From ENR-C587 sp942493235 (GTDB taxonomy: Bacteria > Bacteroidota > Ignavibacteria > Kapaibacteriales > UBA2268): a stretch of 64,000 nucleotides of DNA. Below the pieces are notes generated by a model that searched no databases, was not told the DNA's origin, and saw only the letters and a list, made by a program, of their open reading frames with translations. A program made the position numbers and the translations under genes. Shown here piece after piece: positions 34,800 through 42,651 of this stretch. Within the stretch, counting starts at the first letter, position 1, and each line of letters begins with the position of its first letter. The stretch lies in contig OW818676.1 of the NCBI GenBank assembly GCA_942493235.1, forward strand, positions 2,666,001 to 2,730,000, given 5' to 3'.

Positions 34800-34972
34800 A
34801 ATTAGTTCCGCTAATAATTTTTTAAAAATAAAAAAAGTTCCAAATAAAGTTATTTCTATAAACGTCAACTTTTCCGAACTCAAAATTAAGCAGAAAATTT
34901 TTATTATCTAAAACTAAAATCATATTTTAAAATTTTATATTTTTGTAGTTCGTAAAAATTGAGGAAAAAAAA

Positions 34973-35416
34973 ATGGTATATATAACAAAAAGCGTAAGTT
35001 TTTCTGCTGCTCACAGATTATTTAATCCCGAGCTTAGTGACGAAGAAAATATGCGTATATATGATAAATGTAATAATATCAACGGTCATGGGCATAACTA
35101 TACATTAGAGGTAACAGTAGCCGGAGTACCGGACATAAGGACAGGCTATCTGCTTGATTTAAAACAATTAAAGCATATAATCAACGAAGAAATAATTGAT
35201 AAAGTTGACCATACGAATTTGAACTTTGACGTTCCGTTTTTAGAGGGAATTATCCCAACAGTTGAAAATTTAGCAGTTGTCTTCTGGGATATTTTAAAAG
35301 ATAAACTGCCCAACGGAGACTTATTCGAGATAAAATTAAGCGAGACAGATAGCAGTTGGGTTAGATATAGAGGGCAACCCATCGAAATTGCAAGATTAAA
35401 AAAGAAAGATAAATAA
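34973..35416 (+). CDS. 6-pyruvoyltetrahydropterin synthase family protein (PTPS-type motif)
   Basis: A 147-residue enzyme of the PTPS/QueD family, converting 7,8-dihydroneopterin triphosphate. The zinc histidines are in FSAAHRL and GHGHNY. The catalytic Cys motif reads KCNNINGHGHNY, with five residues between Cys and HGH; this is the spacing of animal-type PTPS, whereas QueD has three. Also seen are a conserved DHTNLNFDVPF (about 82-92) and PTVENLAV. A -7-like TATTTTTG is at 34938-34945. folE, which makes its substrate, starts on the base after its stop, so the two supply a pterin. Whether the product is biopterin-like or 6-carboxytetrahydropterin is open. Confidence 0.85.
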   Translation: MVYITKSVSFSAAHRLFNPELSDEENMRIYDKCNNINGHGHNYTLEVTVAGVPDIRTGYLLDLKQLKHIINEEIIDKVDHTNLNFDVPFLEGIIPTVENLAVVFWDILKDKLPNGDLFEIKLSETDSSWVRYRGQPIEIARLKKKDK

Positions 35417-36121
35417 ATGTTAGTAGAAATAATTCAAGCAAACGAAGAAATTTCAAAAAACGAAACAATAAAAAAAATATCAGATCCTTTCGTTGACGAG
35501 ATGGGTATGTATGACGCAAATGGCAATTTGTTTACTACTCAAGAAGAACGAGAGAATATGCTTTTACAGGTAGAGGGTAAGTTCCACGAAATATTTGATA
35601 TACTGAAAATTTCAAGGCAGGACCCTAATTCGACCAGAACACCTCATAGAATAGCAAAAATGATAATTAATGAACTGTTAGCCGGCAGATTTAATGAACC
35701 ACCAAAAGCTACAGTATTTCCTAATAGAAAGAAAGTAGATGAGTTAATTATCAGTAAGGGAATTACAGTAATGAGCGTCTGCTCGCATCACTGGCAGCCA
35801 ATTACCGGAGCTTGTGCTATCGGATATATACCTGATAAAAATGTAATTGGACTTTCAAAATTGAGCCGTATCGTAGATTGGTTCTCTCGACGCGGACAAA
35901 TACAAGAAGAATTAGGAGAACAAATTGCAGATTATATTGAAAATTTAATTAAGCCAAAAGCAATTGGTGTAGTTATAAAAGCAAAGCATTACTGTATGAT
36001 AGCTCGAGGTGTAAAAAGCTCCGAAGCCGACTCGTTGATGGTAACTTCTGTAATGAGGGGCTATTTACGTAAAGATGATAAACTTCGGAATGAGTTTCTC
36101 AAACTAACTGAAGAAAGATAA
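35417..36121 (+). CDS. folE: GTP cyclohydrolase I
   Basis: Converts GTP to dihydroneopterin triphosphate, feeding folate, pterin or queuosine-type pathways. The 234-residue protein has a family-typical N-terminal helix region (DPNSTRTPHRIAKMIINELL, about 74-93), the zinc site VCSHHWQPITGACAIGYIP (Cys and His), VIGLSKLSRIVDWFSRRGQIQEEL (about 147-170), and a final zinc Cys in HYCMIARGV (about 193-201). The SHHWQP variant replaces the usual EHH. The gene follows the PTPS gene with no gap and precedes rnhB by five bases. Confidence 0.94.
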   Translation: MLVEIIQANEEISKNETIKKISDPFVDEMGMYDANGNLFTTQEERENMLLQVEGKFHEIFDILKISRQDPNSTRTPHRIAKMIINELLAGRFNEPPKATVFPNRKKVDELIISKGITVMSVCSHHWQPITGACAIGYIPDKNVIGLSKLSRIVDWFSRRGQIQEELGEQIADYIENLIKPKAIGVVIKAKHYCMIARGVKSSEADSLMVTSVMRGYLRKDDKLRNEFLKLTEER

Positions 36122-36126
36122 ATTCC

Positions 36127-36780
36127 ATGCAGTTGCCAAGTTTTGAATTTGAAGCTCAATACCGCGATAAGTATAAACTAATTGCAGGATTAGATGAAGC
36201 AGGGCGTGGACCATTGGCAGGTCCGGTTACTGCTGCTGCTGTGATTTTGCCGGATATAGATTTATCGTATTTAGGGATAAATGATTCAAAAAAGTTAAGT
36301 GAAAAGAAAAGGGAAGAGCTTTATGATAAAATAATTGCTTTAGCTCTGAGTTACGGAATTGCCAGTGTTGATAATTTTGAAATTGATAAAATAAATATAC
36401 TGCAAGCTACTCAGCTCGCCTTTAAAAAAGCTATTGATAATATGCCTATCAAGCCAGATTTTCTGCTTATTGACGGGAATTATTTTAACAGCAATCCCAA
36501 TAATAATCAAAATAATAGAGTAATTGAGTATAAAACAATTGTAAAAGGTGATTCTAAGTCATATTCAATTGCGGCAGCTTCTATATTGGCTAAGGTAACT
36601 CGCGACCGTTGGATGGCTGAGAATGCAGAAAAACTCTATCCGGGATACGATTTTTGTAAGCATAAGGGCTATGCTACTAAAAAACATTTTGAATTAATAA
36701 AAAAAAATGGTCTTTCTGCTATACATAGAAAGACTTTTTTGATTAAATTTGCGGAACGTGAAAATTCACTATTCGGATAA
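36127..36780 (+). CDS. rnhB: Ribonuclease HII
   Basis: RNase HII removes ribonucleotides misincorporated in DNA. The 217-residue protein has the acidic catalytic motif AGLDEAGRGPLAGPV (about 19-33), NDSKKLSEKKREELY, the second Asp in PDFLLIDGNY (about 111-120), and YSIAAASILAKVTRDRWM. Start five bases after folE, so it is cotranscribed although functionally unrelated. Confidence 0.95.
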   Translation: MQLPSFEFEAQYRDKYKLIAGLDEAGRGPLAGPVTAAAVILPDIDLSYLGINDSKKLSEKKREELYDKIIALALSYGIASVDNFEIDKINILQATQLAFKKAIDNMPIKPDFLLIDGNYFNSNPNNNQNNRVIEYKTIVKGDSKSYSIAAASILAKVTRDRWMAENAEKLYPGYDFCKHKGYATKKHFELIKKNGLSAIHRKTFLIKFAERENSLFG

Positions 36781-36800
36781 CATATTTTATAAAATGTTTT

Positions 36801-36863
36801 AGGTGAATGATGAACTTATTGGATAATATAATTTTATAATAAATTTTTAGGTGAATGATGAAC
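36801..36863 (+). other. Duplicated translation-initiation region upstream of pyrC
   Basis: The string AGGTGAATGATGAAC occurs at 36801-36815 and again 50 bases later at pyrC, including ribosome site and two ATGs. The first copy opens a nine-codon frame, MNLLDNIIL, ending TAA at 36837-36839. It could be a small leader peptide or only the relic of a short duplication. Confidence 0.4.
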
Positions 36864-38144
36864 ATATTATTTAAAGAAATTAGAACAATCAATCCTGCTC
36901 AACAGCTTGATGATAGACTCTATATCTGGGTAAAAGATGGTGTAATTACTCATTGCGATAAAGCTATGCCGACTGTTGATGCCGATACTACTATAATTGA
37001 TGCGAAAAATTATGTATGTTCGCCTGGACTTTTCGATATGCACGTGCATTTGAGAGAGCCGGGTTTTGAATATAAAGAAGATATTAAAAGCGGAACAAAC
37101 GCTGCAGCTAACGGAGGTTTTACCGGCTTAGTTTGCATGCCAAATACTCATCCTACAATTGATAATATCACAGTAGTAGAATATATTAAGCAAAAAGCTA
37201 AAAATAAGCTTACTGACGTTCATATTGCTGCTGCTTTGACATTAGGCAGAGAAGGCAAGCAACTGACTGAAATGTTAGAACTCAATGACAACGGCGTTGT
37301 AATGTTTACTGACGACGGTTCTACAGTTATGAATTCAGATGTGATGAAAAAAGCATTTGATTATGCTTCTTCAAGAAACATACTTATTTCTCAACATTGT
37401 GAAGACCACAATTTAACCGAAGGCTTTACCGCCAATGAAAGCAAATTGACCACAAAGTTAGGATTGAAAGGATATCCGTCAATTGCCGAAGAAATTATCC
37501 TTTATAGAGATATAGAAATTGCTAAATTCGTAGGCAATCATTGCCGTTATCATGCTTCTCATTTATCTACTAAGGGTTCGGTTAATTTAGTTAGACGAGC
37601 TAAAGCTAAAGGTCATAATGTTACTTGTGAAGTTACACCACATCATTTTATCTTAACCGAAGAATTAGTAGCTACTTATAATACGAATGTTAAAATGAAC
37701 CCGCCACTAAGACAACAGGAAGATGTTGATGCCATGATTAACGGTTTAGTTGACGGTACAATTGATTGTATCGCTACAGACCATGCTCCACACGCATTGC
37801 ACGAGAAAGATGTGGAATTTGACCGTGCTCCTAATGGTATTATTGGTTTAGAGACATCTTTAGGATTATCTTTGACATTCTTAGTACATACGAATAAATT
37901 AACTTTAAATCAATTAATCGAAAAAATGTCGATTAATCCAAGACATATTTTAGGTCTGAAATCTATTGAAATTAAAACAGGCGAAGTTGCCAATTTATTG
38001 ATTTTTGCTCCAGACGAAGAATGGGTTGTTAATAAAGATTTGTTTAAAGCGAAATCTAAAAATACTCCGTTTAATCAATATAAATTAAAAGGTAAACCCA
38101 AATATACTATAAACAATAATTTGCTACATACTTGCGTTTTATAA
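36858..38144 (+). CDS. pyrC: Dihydroorotase
   Basis: Cyclises N-carbamoyl-aspartate to dihydroorotate in pyrimidine synthesis. The 428-residue type I dihydroorotase has the metal motif FDMHVHLREPGFEYKEDI (about 57-74), the bridging-ligand region, HCEDHNL, and CIATDHAPHALHEKD (about 304-318). ATG 36858 is preceded by ATG 36855; both lie after AGGTGA, so either may be used. Other pyr genes are not adjacent. Confidence 0.95.
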   Translation: MNILFKEIRTINPAQQLDDRLYIWVKDGVITHCDKAMPTVDADTTIIDAKNYVCSPGLFDMHVHLREPGFEYKEDIKSGTNAAANGGFTGLVCMPNTHPTIDNITVVEYIKQKAKNKLTDVHIAAALTLGREGKQLTEMLELNDNGVVMFTDDGSTVMNSDVMKKAFDYASSRNILISQHCEDHNLTEGFTANESKLTTKLGLKGYPSIAEEIILYRDIEIAKFVGNHCRYHASHLSTKGSVNLVRRAKAKGHNVTCEVTPHHFILTEELVATYNTNVKMNPPLRQQEDVDAMINGLVDGTIDCIATDHAPHALHEKDVEFDRAPNGIIGLETSLGLSLTFLVHTNKLTLNQLIEKMSINPRHILGLKSIEIKTGEVANLLIFAPDEEWVVNKDLFKAKSKNTPFNQYKLKGKPKYTINNNLLHTCVL

Positions 38145-38175
38145 ACTATGTTAAATTTAAAGTCGGAGATGCGAA

Positions 38176-38352
38176 ATGAAATCTGAAAAAGATGATAAGA
38201 AAAAAGCTGTAAGAGACCAAGATTTATTAATGAGGGAAATGATTACTAAAGAGCTAAAAGATAAGCTCTCTAGAAAAATTGATTCTGAAGACCCTCAAAT
38301 TATAAATGCTATTAAAAATTTGATCAGCGAGTCCGACGAAGAAAAACCATAG
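38176..38352 (+). CDS. Small charged protein, hypothetical
   Basis: A 58-residue frame, start ATG 38176 with GGAG eight bases upstream, immediately after pyrC on the same strand. It is almost entirely charged and helical (MKSEKDDKKKAVRDQDLLMR at the start, KELKDKLSRKIDSEDPQI in the middle, and an acidic end). The clear ribosome site makes it a likely gene. It resembles no family I know. Confidence 0.6.
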   Translation: MKSEKDDKKKAVRDQDLLMREMITKELKDKLSRKIDSEDPQIINAIKNLISESDEEKP

Positions 38353-38729
38353 TTTTCTATTGTTTTATTGCATATATTATACGAATATAATCTGCATTAT
38401 GTAAACTAAAGGCTGAGTTGAAATACGCAGGTTTTAATTTAAACTATGTAAACTAAATTGTGAGTTATACTCCGTATGTTTACCTCTACTGTGAAAGACT
38501 ATGAGTAAAATTATTTATATAAACAAAATGATATATAAAAGATTAAGTAAGTAAAAATTGAAAAAATCTACTTTACACTTGAAAAATAGATTTTATGTTT
38601 CAAAATATTTGCAACATTTTAAATTTTAAATATCTTTTATATAATTTGAAATATCAATCAAATAATTACAATAATAGATAAGATAAATTATAATAATTAC
38701 AAAAATTCGTCTTTAAATGATATAAAATA
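38353..38729. other. AT-rich intergenic region without recognised genes
   Basis: Nearly 380 bases of AT-rich DNA. A partial direct repeat is visible: TATGTAAACTAAA occurs at about 38400 and again at about 38446. No frame, hairpin terminator or repeat family from elsewhere in the window was recognised. Confidence 0.4.
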
Positions 38730-38762
38730 TTTGCGTAATTCCTAAGATTTTTAGTATTTTTG
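38730..38762 (+). promoter_or_regulatory. Bacteroidetes-type promoter for the DUF6580-like gene
   Basis: TTTG at 38730-38733 and TATTTTTG at 38755-38762 match the -33 (TTTG) and -7 (TAnnTTTG) boxes of the Bacteroidetes primary sigma factor, with a 21-base spacer. The start codon lies 36 bases after the -7 box. Related TATTTTTG boxes lie upstream of gyrB (42595), the PTPS gene (34938) and pckA (55338) but lack a clear -33 box. Confidence 0.7.
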
Positions 38763-38798
38763 TACTCTATTAATAAAAAGAATTGTTAAATAATTAGA

Positions 38799-39341
38799 AT
38801 GAATAAAAAAATGAAAGACATTTTTAGCACAAGAAATCTAACAATTGCCGGTATAATTATATTTACTGCATTAAGCAGAATATTTACCGACCTAATGGGC
38901 ATAAATATGAATTTCAGCCCTGTTATGGCTTTAGCATTATTTGCCGGAGCATATTTAAATGATAAGAAATTAGCGTTCGCTTTACCAATTGGCTCTATGT
39001 TTTTAAGTGATTTATTTATTGGCTTCCACCCTACTATGTGGGCAGTCTATGCAAGTTTTGTTTTAGCAGTATATATCGGTAGATTTTTAAATAACAATAT
39101 TACTACCAAAAGAGTTATTGGTGCTTCACTTGCCGGCTCAATTTTATTTTTTGTAGTTACTAATTTTGCACATTGGATAGCATTCTGTCCGATAAGTGTA
39201 GCTGGATTTACACAGTGTTATATTGATGCAATTCCATTTTTTAGAAACTCACTTGCCGGAGATTTAATTTACTCTGCAGTATTTTTCGGTAGCTTTGAAT
39301 TAGCCGGAAAATTTGTACCTCAATTGAGTAGAATAAAATAA
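38799..39341 (+). CDS. DUF6580-like integral membrane protein
   Basis: A 180-residue membrane protein with about five hydrophobic segments. FSPVMALALFAGAYLNDKKL (about 39-58), then LFIGFHPTMWAVYASFVLAV and VTNFAHWIAFCPISVAGFTQCY (about 119-140) follow the pattern of small conserved membrane proteins of unknown role in FCB genomes. The layout is a little like the substrate-binding subunits of ECF vitamin transporters, but no ligand can be named and no ECF ATPase is adjacent. It has its own promoter and terminator. Confidence 0.75.
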   Translation: MNKKMKDIFSTRNLTIAGIIIFTALSRIFTDLMGINMNFSPVMALALFAGAYLNDKKLAFALPIGSMFLSDLFIGFHPTMWAVYASFVLAVYIGRFLNNNITTKRVIGASLAGSILFFVVTNFAHWIAFCPISVAGFTQCYIDAIPFFRNSLAGDLIYSAVFFGSFELAGKFVPQLSRIK

Positions 39342-39366
39342 TTATCATTTAAATATATTAATATTA

Positions 39367-39400
39367 AAAAGAGACTTACGTTATTTCGTAGGTCTCTTTT
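39367..39400 (+). terminator. Rho-independent terminator after the DUF6580-like gene
   Basis: Fourteen-pair stem AAAAGAGACTTACG/CGTAGGTCTCTTTT with one G-U pair and a six-base loop, followed by TT; it starts 25 bases after the stop. Confidence 0.85.
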
Positions 39401-39599
39401 TTATTTAATTGTGTACTATTTGATTTTTGATTTGGAGCTTTAGTCTTGTTTAAAATATAGCCTCTTCCCTGTATCTAATCACTTTAACCAGCTTGAGAAA
39501 ACCACCAGCCACTACTAAACACCTAAAGTTCGGTACAACAAATCTAATAAAACAAGTTAGAGTTCGTTTATATTAGCTAATAATCAAAGAAAGATAGCA

Positions 39600-41087
39600 A
39601 TGAAAATAAAAATAATTATTATATTTGCTTTTTTAAATTTATTGAATAATATCGGATTTTCTAAAATGAATGAAATAATTAGACCGGCAACAGTCGCAGG
39701 GAGTTTTTATCCCGAAGATAAAGACCGTTTACGCTCGCTAATTCAGGAATATCTGAGCAAAGCAAGTGTTAGTAAAGGGCAAGAAATAGATGACCTAATC
39801 GGAATAATCAGCCCTCACGCCGGATATGTCTATAGCGGCACTGTAGCGGCTCATTCTTTTAAAATCCTTCAAAACAGAAAGTTTGATGTAGCAATAGTAA
39901 TTGCTCCGAGCCACCAGAAACCATTTAGTGGCTGTGCAGTATTTCCGGGTGATTTTTATAGTACCCCACTTGGAAAGTTAAAAATAGATAAAACATTGGC
40001 TGATTTGATTAACGTCAATAATAAATACATTTATTCCTCAATGAACGGGCACGAATGGAGCAATTTTACAAGTGAGCATTCGCTTGAAGTTCAATTGCCA
40101 TTTTTGCAATCTGTTCAGCCTGAGCTGCCTATAGTTCCAATAGTTATGGGTTCTCAAGATGAAGAGACCTGCATAGAATTATCAAAAGCTATAATTGATG
40201 CAATTAAAAAGTATAATAAAAAAGTAATTATTATAGCCTCTACGGATTTATCACATTTTCATAGTCAGGTATCAGCTAAAGCATTAGATAGTAATGTGCT
40301 TAATGCCTTCGAAAATTTTGATTATTTCAAGCTTTCACATCAGCTTTTCAATAGAGCTTGGGAGGCATGCGGGGCTGGACCAGTAATAACCACTATGCTT
40401 ATTTGTGAAGCTCTCGGAGCTAATAAGTCAGTTTGTTTGAATTATGCAACCTCTGCTGATACTCCTGAAGGTAGGATTTCGCCCGATAGAGTAGTCGGAT
40501 ATTTCAGTGGAGCAATCGGTAAAACGAAAACTCAATCAAACTTATTGCCCGAATTAACAAAAGATGAGAAAGTATATTTAAGAGATTTAGCTAAACATGT
40601 AGTAGAAAACATAGCCAATAATCAGAAATTAAAATATTCTAAGATAGAATCAGACAATCTTAATTCGGAATTTGCAGCATTTGTTACTATTAATAAAAAC
40701 AAAGAGTTAAGAGCCTGTATGGGTCATTTGTTTTCCAATTCATCATTAATTGAAGAGGTTATAGAATCGGCTACCATTGCTTCGACTCAAGATTATAGAT
40801 TCGGCAAAATAAAAGCCGACGAATTAGAAGAATTAGAGTATGAAGTTACAGTGCTTTCAAGAATGAAATTAATAAGTGATTTTAACGAAATTGAAATTGG
40901 TAAGCACGGACTTTATATCAAATATGCTGATAAGAGCGGGCTATTATTACCTCAGGTAGCAAGCGAAAGGCAATGGGACAGAGAAAAGTTTTTAACTAAT
41001 GTATGCTTAAAAGCCGGTCTGCCTAAAGATTTATATTTAAAGGGGAAAGCCCAAATATTCATATTTGAGGCAATAATTATTGACTAA
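39600..41087 (+). CDS. AmmeMemoRadiSam protein B-protein A fusion (Memo-AMMECR1)
   Basis: A 495-residue two-domain protein. Residues of about 28-305 form a Memo domain with conserved PATVAGSFYP, SPHAGYVYSG, APSHQKPF, SEHSLEVQLPFL and STDLSHFH. Residues of about 315-495 form an AMMECR1 domain (TKDEKVYLRDLAKHVVENIA, NKNKELRACMGHL, DYRFGKIKADELEELEYEVT). The first 22 residues are hydrophobic and look like a signal peptide, MKIKIIIIFAFLNLLNNIGF; if so the protein is exported. An alternative start is ATG 39666. The radical SAM partner AmrS is not in the window. The reaction of this system is not established. The next gene's frame overlaps or adjoins its end. Confidence 0.9.
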   Translation: MKIKIIIIFAFLNLLNNIGFSKMNEIIRPATVAGSFYPEDKDRLRSLIQEYLSKASVSKGQEIDDLIGIISPHAGYVYSGTVAAHSFKILQNRKFDVAIVIAPSHQKPFSGCAVFPGDFYSTPLGKLKIDKTLADLINVNNKYIYSSMNGHEWSNFTSEHSLEVQLPFLQSVQPELPIVPIVMGSQDEETCIELSKAIIDAIKKYNKKVIIIASTDLSHFHSQVSAKALDSNVLNAFENFDYFKLSHQLFNRAWEACGAGPVITTMLICEALGANKSVCLNYATSADTPEGRISPDRVVGYFSGAIGKTKTQSNLLPELTKDEKVYLRDLAKHVVENIANNQKLKYSKIESDNLNSEFAAFVTINKNKELRACMGHLFSNSSLIEEVIESATIASTQDYRFGKIKADELEELEYEVTVLSRMKLISDFNEIEIGKHGLYIKYADKSGLLLPQVASERQWDREKFLTNVCLKAGLPKDLYLKGKAQIFIFEAIIID

Positions 41088-41097
41088 AGATTTTAAA

Positions 41098-42564
41098 ATG
41101 AGTATAAAAGAAGATAACGAACTAATTATCAAAGGCAAAATTGAGATTACCGAGCCTATCATATTGAAAATCGGTGAAATAGCTAAAGAGCATAATTTTG
41201 ATGTTTATATTGTCGGTGGCTATGTAAGAGATTATTTCCTCTCAAGAGAGCGAAATGATTTTGATTTTACGGTAGTCGGAGATTGCTTTACCTTTGCAGA
41301 GATTGTAGCCGAACGATTTAATACAAAAGCTGTTCATTATAAAAAATTCAGAACTGCATTAGTTCCGATTGGTGATTTCAAATGCGAATTTGTCGGTACA
41401 CGTAAAGAAGAATATTTACCCGACTCGCGTAATCCGATTGTAACCGAAGGTACTCTGCTTGACGACTTAAAGCGTCGTGATTTTACAATTAATGCTCTCG
41501 CCGCAAAGATTCATTCTGCCGAAATGGGCAATGTAATTGATATGTTTAACGGATTAGAAGATATGGATAATAAAATTCTCCGTACTCCACTCAACCCTAC
41601 TATAACATTTTCCGATGACCCATTAAGAATGATGAGAGCCGCAAGATTTGCTTCTCAATTAAATTTCAACATTTTGGACGAATTAATTACGAGTGCCAAA
41701 TCAATTAGCGACAGAATAAAAATAATATCTACCGAAAGAATAGCCGATGAGTTCTTGAAAATATTGGCTTCTGCTAAACCAAGCATCGGAATCGAATATT
41801 TGATTAAAATGGACTTGTTAGTATATGTTTTCCCTGAGCTTAGCAGACTTGGCGGAGTAGAAACTAAGGTAATAGATGAAATAGAATATCACCATAAAGA
41901 TATATTAAAACACACTTTAAAAGTATTGGATAAAACAGCAGAAGTCTCGGATAATTTATGGTTAAGATTTGCAGCTTTATTGCACGATATAGCAAAACCA
42001 AAGACAAAGCATTTCACCAAAGGAATCGGCTGGAGTTTTCATGGTCATGAAGATTTAGGTTCAAAATGGACTGCCGGTATTTTCAAAAAAATGAAGCTTC
42101 CATTTGACCATATTGAATATGTAGCTAAATTAGTAAAACTGCACCAGAGACCTATGGTATTAGTTAATGAAGAAGTAACGGACTCTGCAGTTAGAAGGCT
42201 TGCTTTTAATGCCGGTGATGCCTTAGAAGATTTATTTACGCTATGCAGAGCAGACATAACAACAAATAATCCCAAGCTTTCCGAAAAGTATCTTCAGAAT
42301 TACGAATTAGTAAAGCAAAAAGTAATCGAAGTTCAAGAAAAAGATAAGCTTAGAGAATTTCAATCTCCTGTACGCGGCGAAGAAATTATGGAGCTTTGCT
42401 CAATACCTCCGTCAATTAGTGTCGGCTTAATTAAGCAAGCAATTGAAGAGGCAATTTTAGACGGAATTATCCCGAATGATTACCAAATTGCCAAAGATTA
42501 TTTCCTTACAAATAAAGATATTTGGATAGATGAAATCAACAAAGGAATCAGAAAAAAATCATAA
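41098..42564 (+). CDS. cca: CCA tRNA nucleotidyltransferase / poly(A) polymerase family, with HD domain
   Basis: Adds or repairs the CCA end of tRNA, or in related members adds poly(A). The 488-residue protein has the head motif VYIVGGYVRDYFL (about 31-43) and catalytic NDFDFTVVGD, the RRDFTINALAA motif (about 125-135), RMMRAARFAS, and an HD phosphohydrolase domain with LLHDIAKPKTKHF (about 295-307) and HGHED. ATG 41098 is used; an in-frame TTG at 41080 would overlap the fusion gene by eight bases. No clear ribosome site helps to decide. Confidence 0.93.
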   Translation: MSIKEDNELIIKGKIEITEPIILKIGEIAKEHNFDVYIVGGYVRDYFLSRERNDFDFTVVGDCFTFAEIVAERFNTKAVHYKKFRTALVPIGDFKCEFVGTRKEEYLPDSRNPIVTEGTLLDDLKRRDFTINALAAKIHSAEMGNVIDMFNGLEDMDNKILRTPLNPTITFSDDPLRMMRAARFASQLNFNILDELITSAKSISDRIKIISTERIADEFLKILASAKPSIGIEYLIKMDLLVYVFPELSRLGGVETKVIDEIEYHHKDILKHTLKVLDKTAEVSDNLWLRFAALLHDIAKPKTKHFTKGIGWSFHGHEDLGSKWTAGIFKKMKLPFDHIEYVAKLVKLHQRPMVLVNEEVTDSAVRRLAFNAGDALEDLFTLCRADITTNNPKLSEKYLQNYELVKQKVIEVQEKDKLREFQSPVRGEEIMELCSIPPSISVGLIKQAIEEAILDGIIPNDYQIAKDYFLTNKDIWIDEINKGIRKKS

Positions 42565-42651
42565 TAAAATGTAGATTATATCAGTATTTTTTTGTATTTT
42601 TGTATGTAATATTTATTTAAAAATTGATATTTAGGAACGGTAAGAATAAAG

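Noticed and set aside
41080..41097. TTG 41080 as the cca start
   Set aside because: It would overlap the fusion gene and has no better ribosome site than ATG 41098; the family alignment does not need the extra six residues. This stays uncertain.
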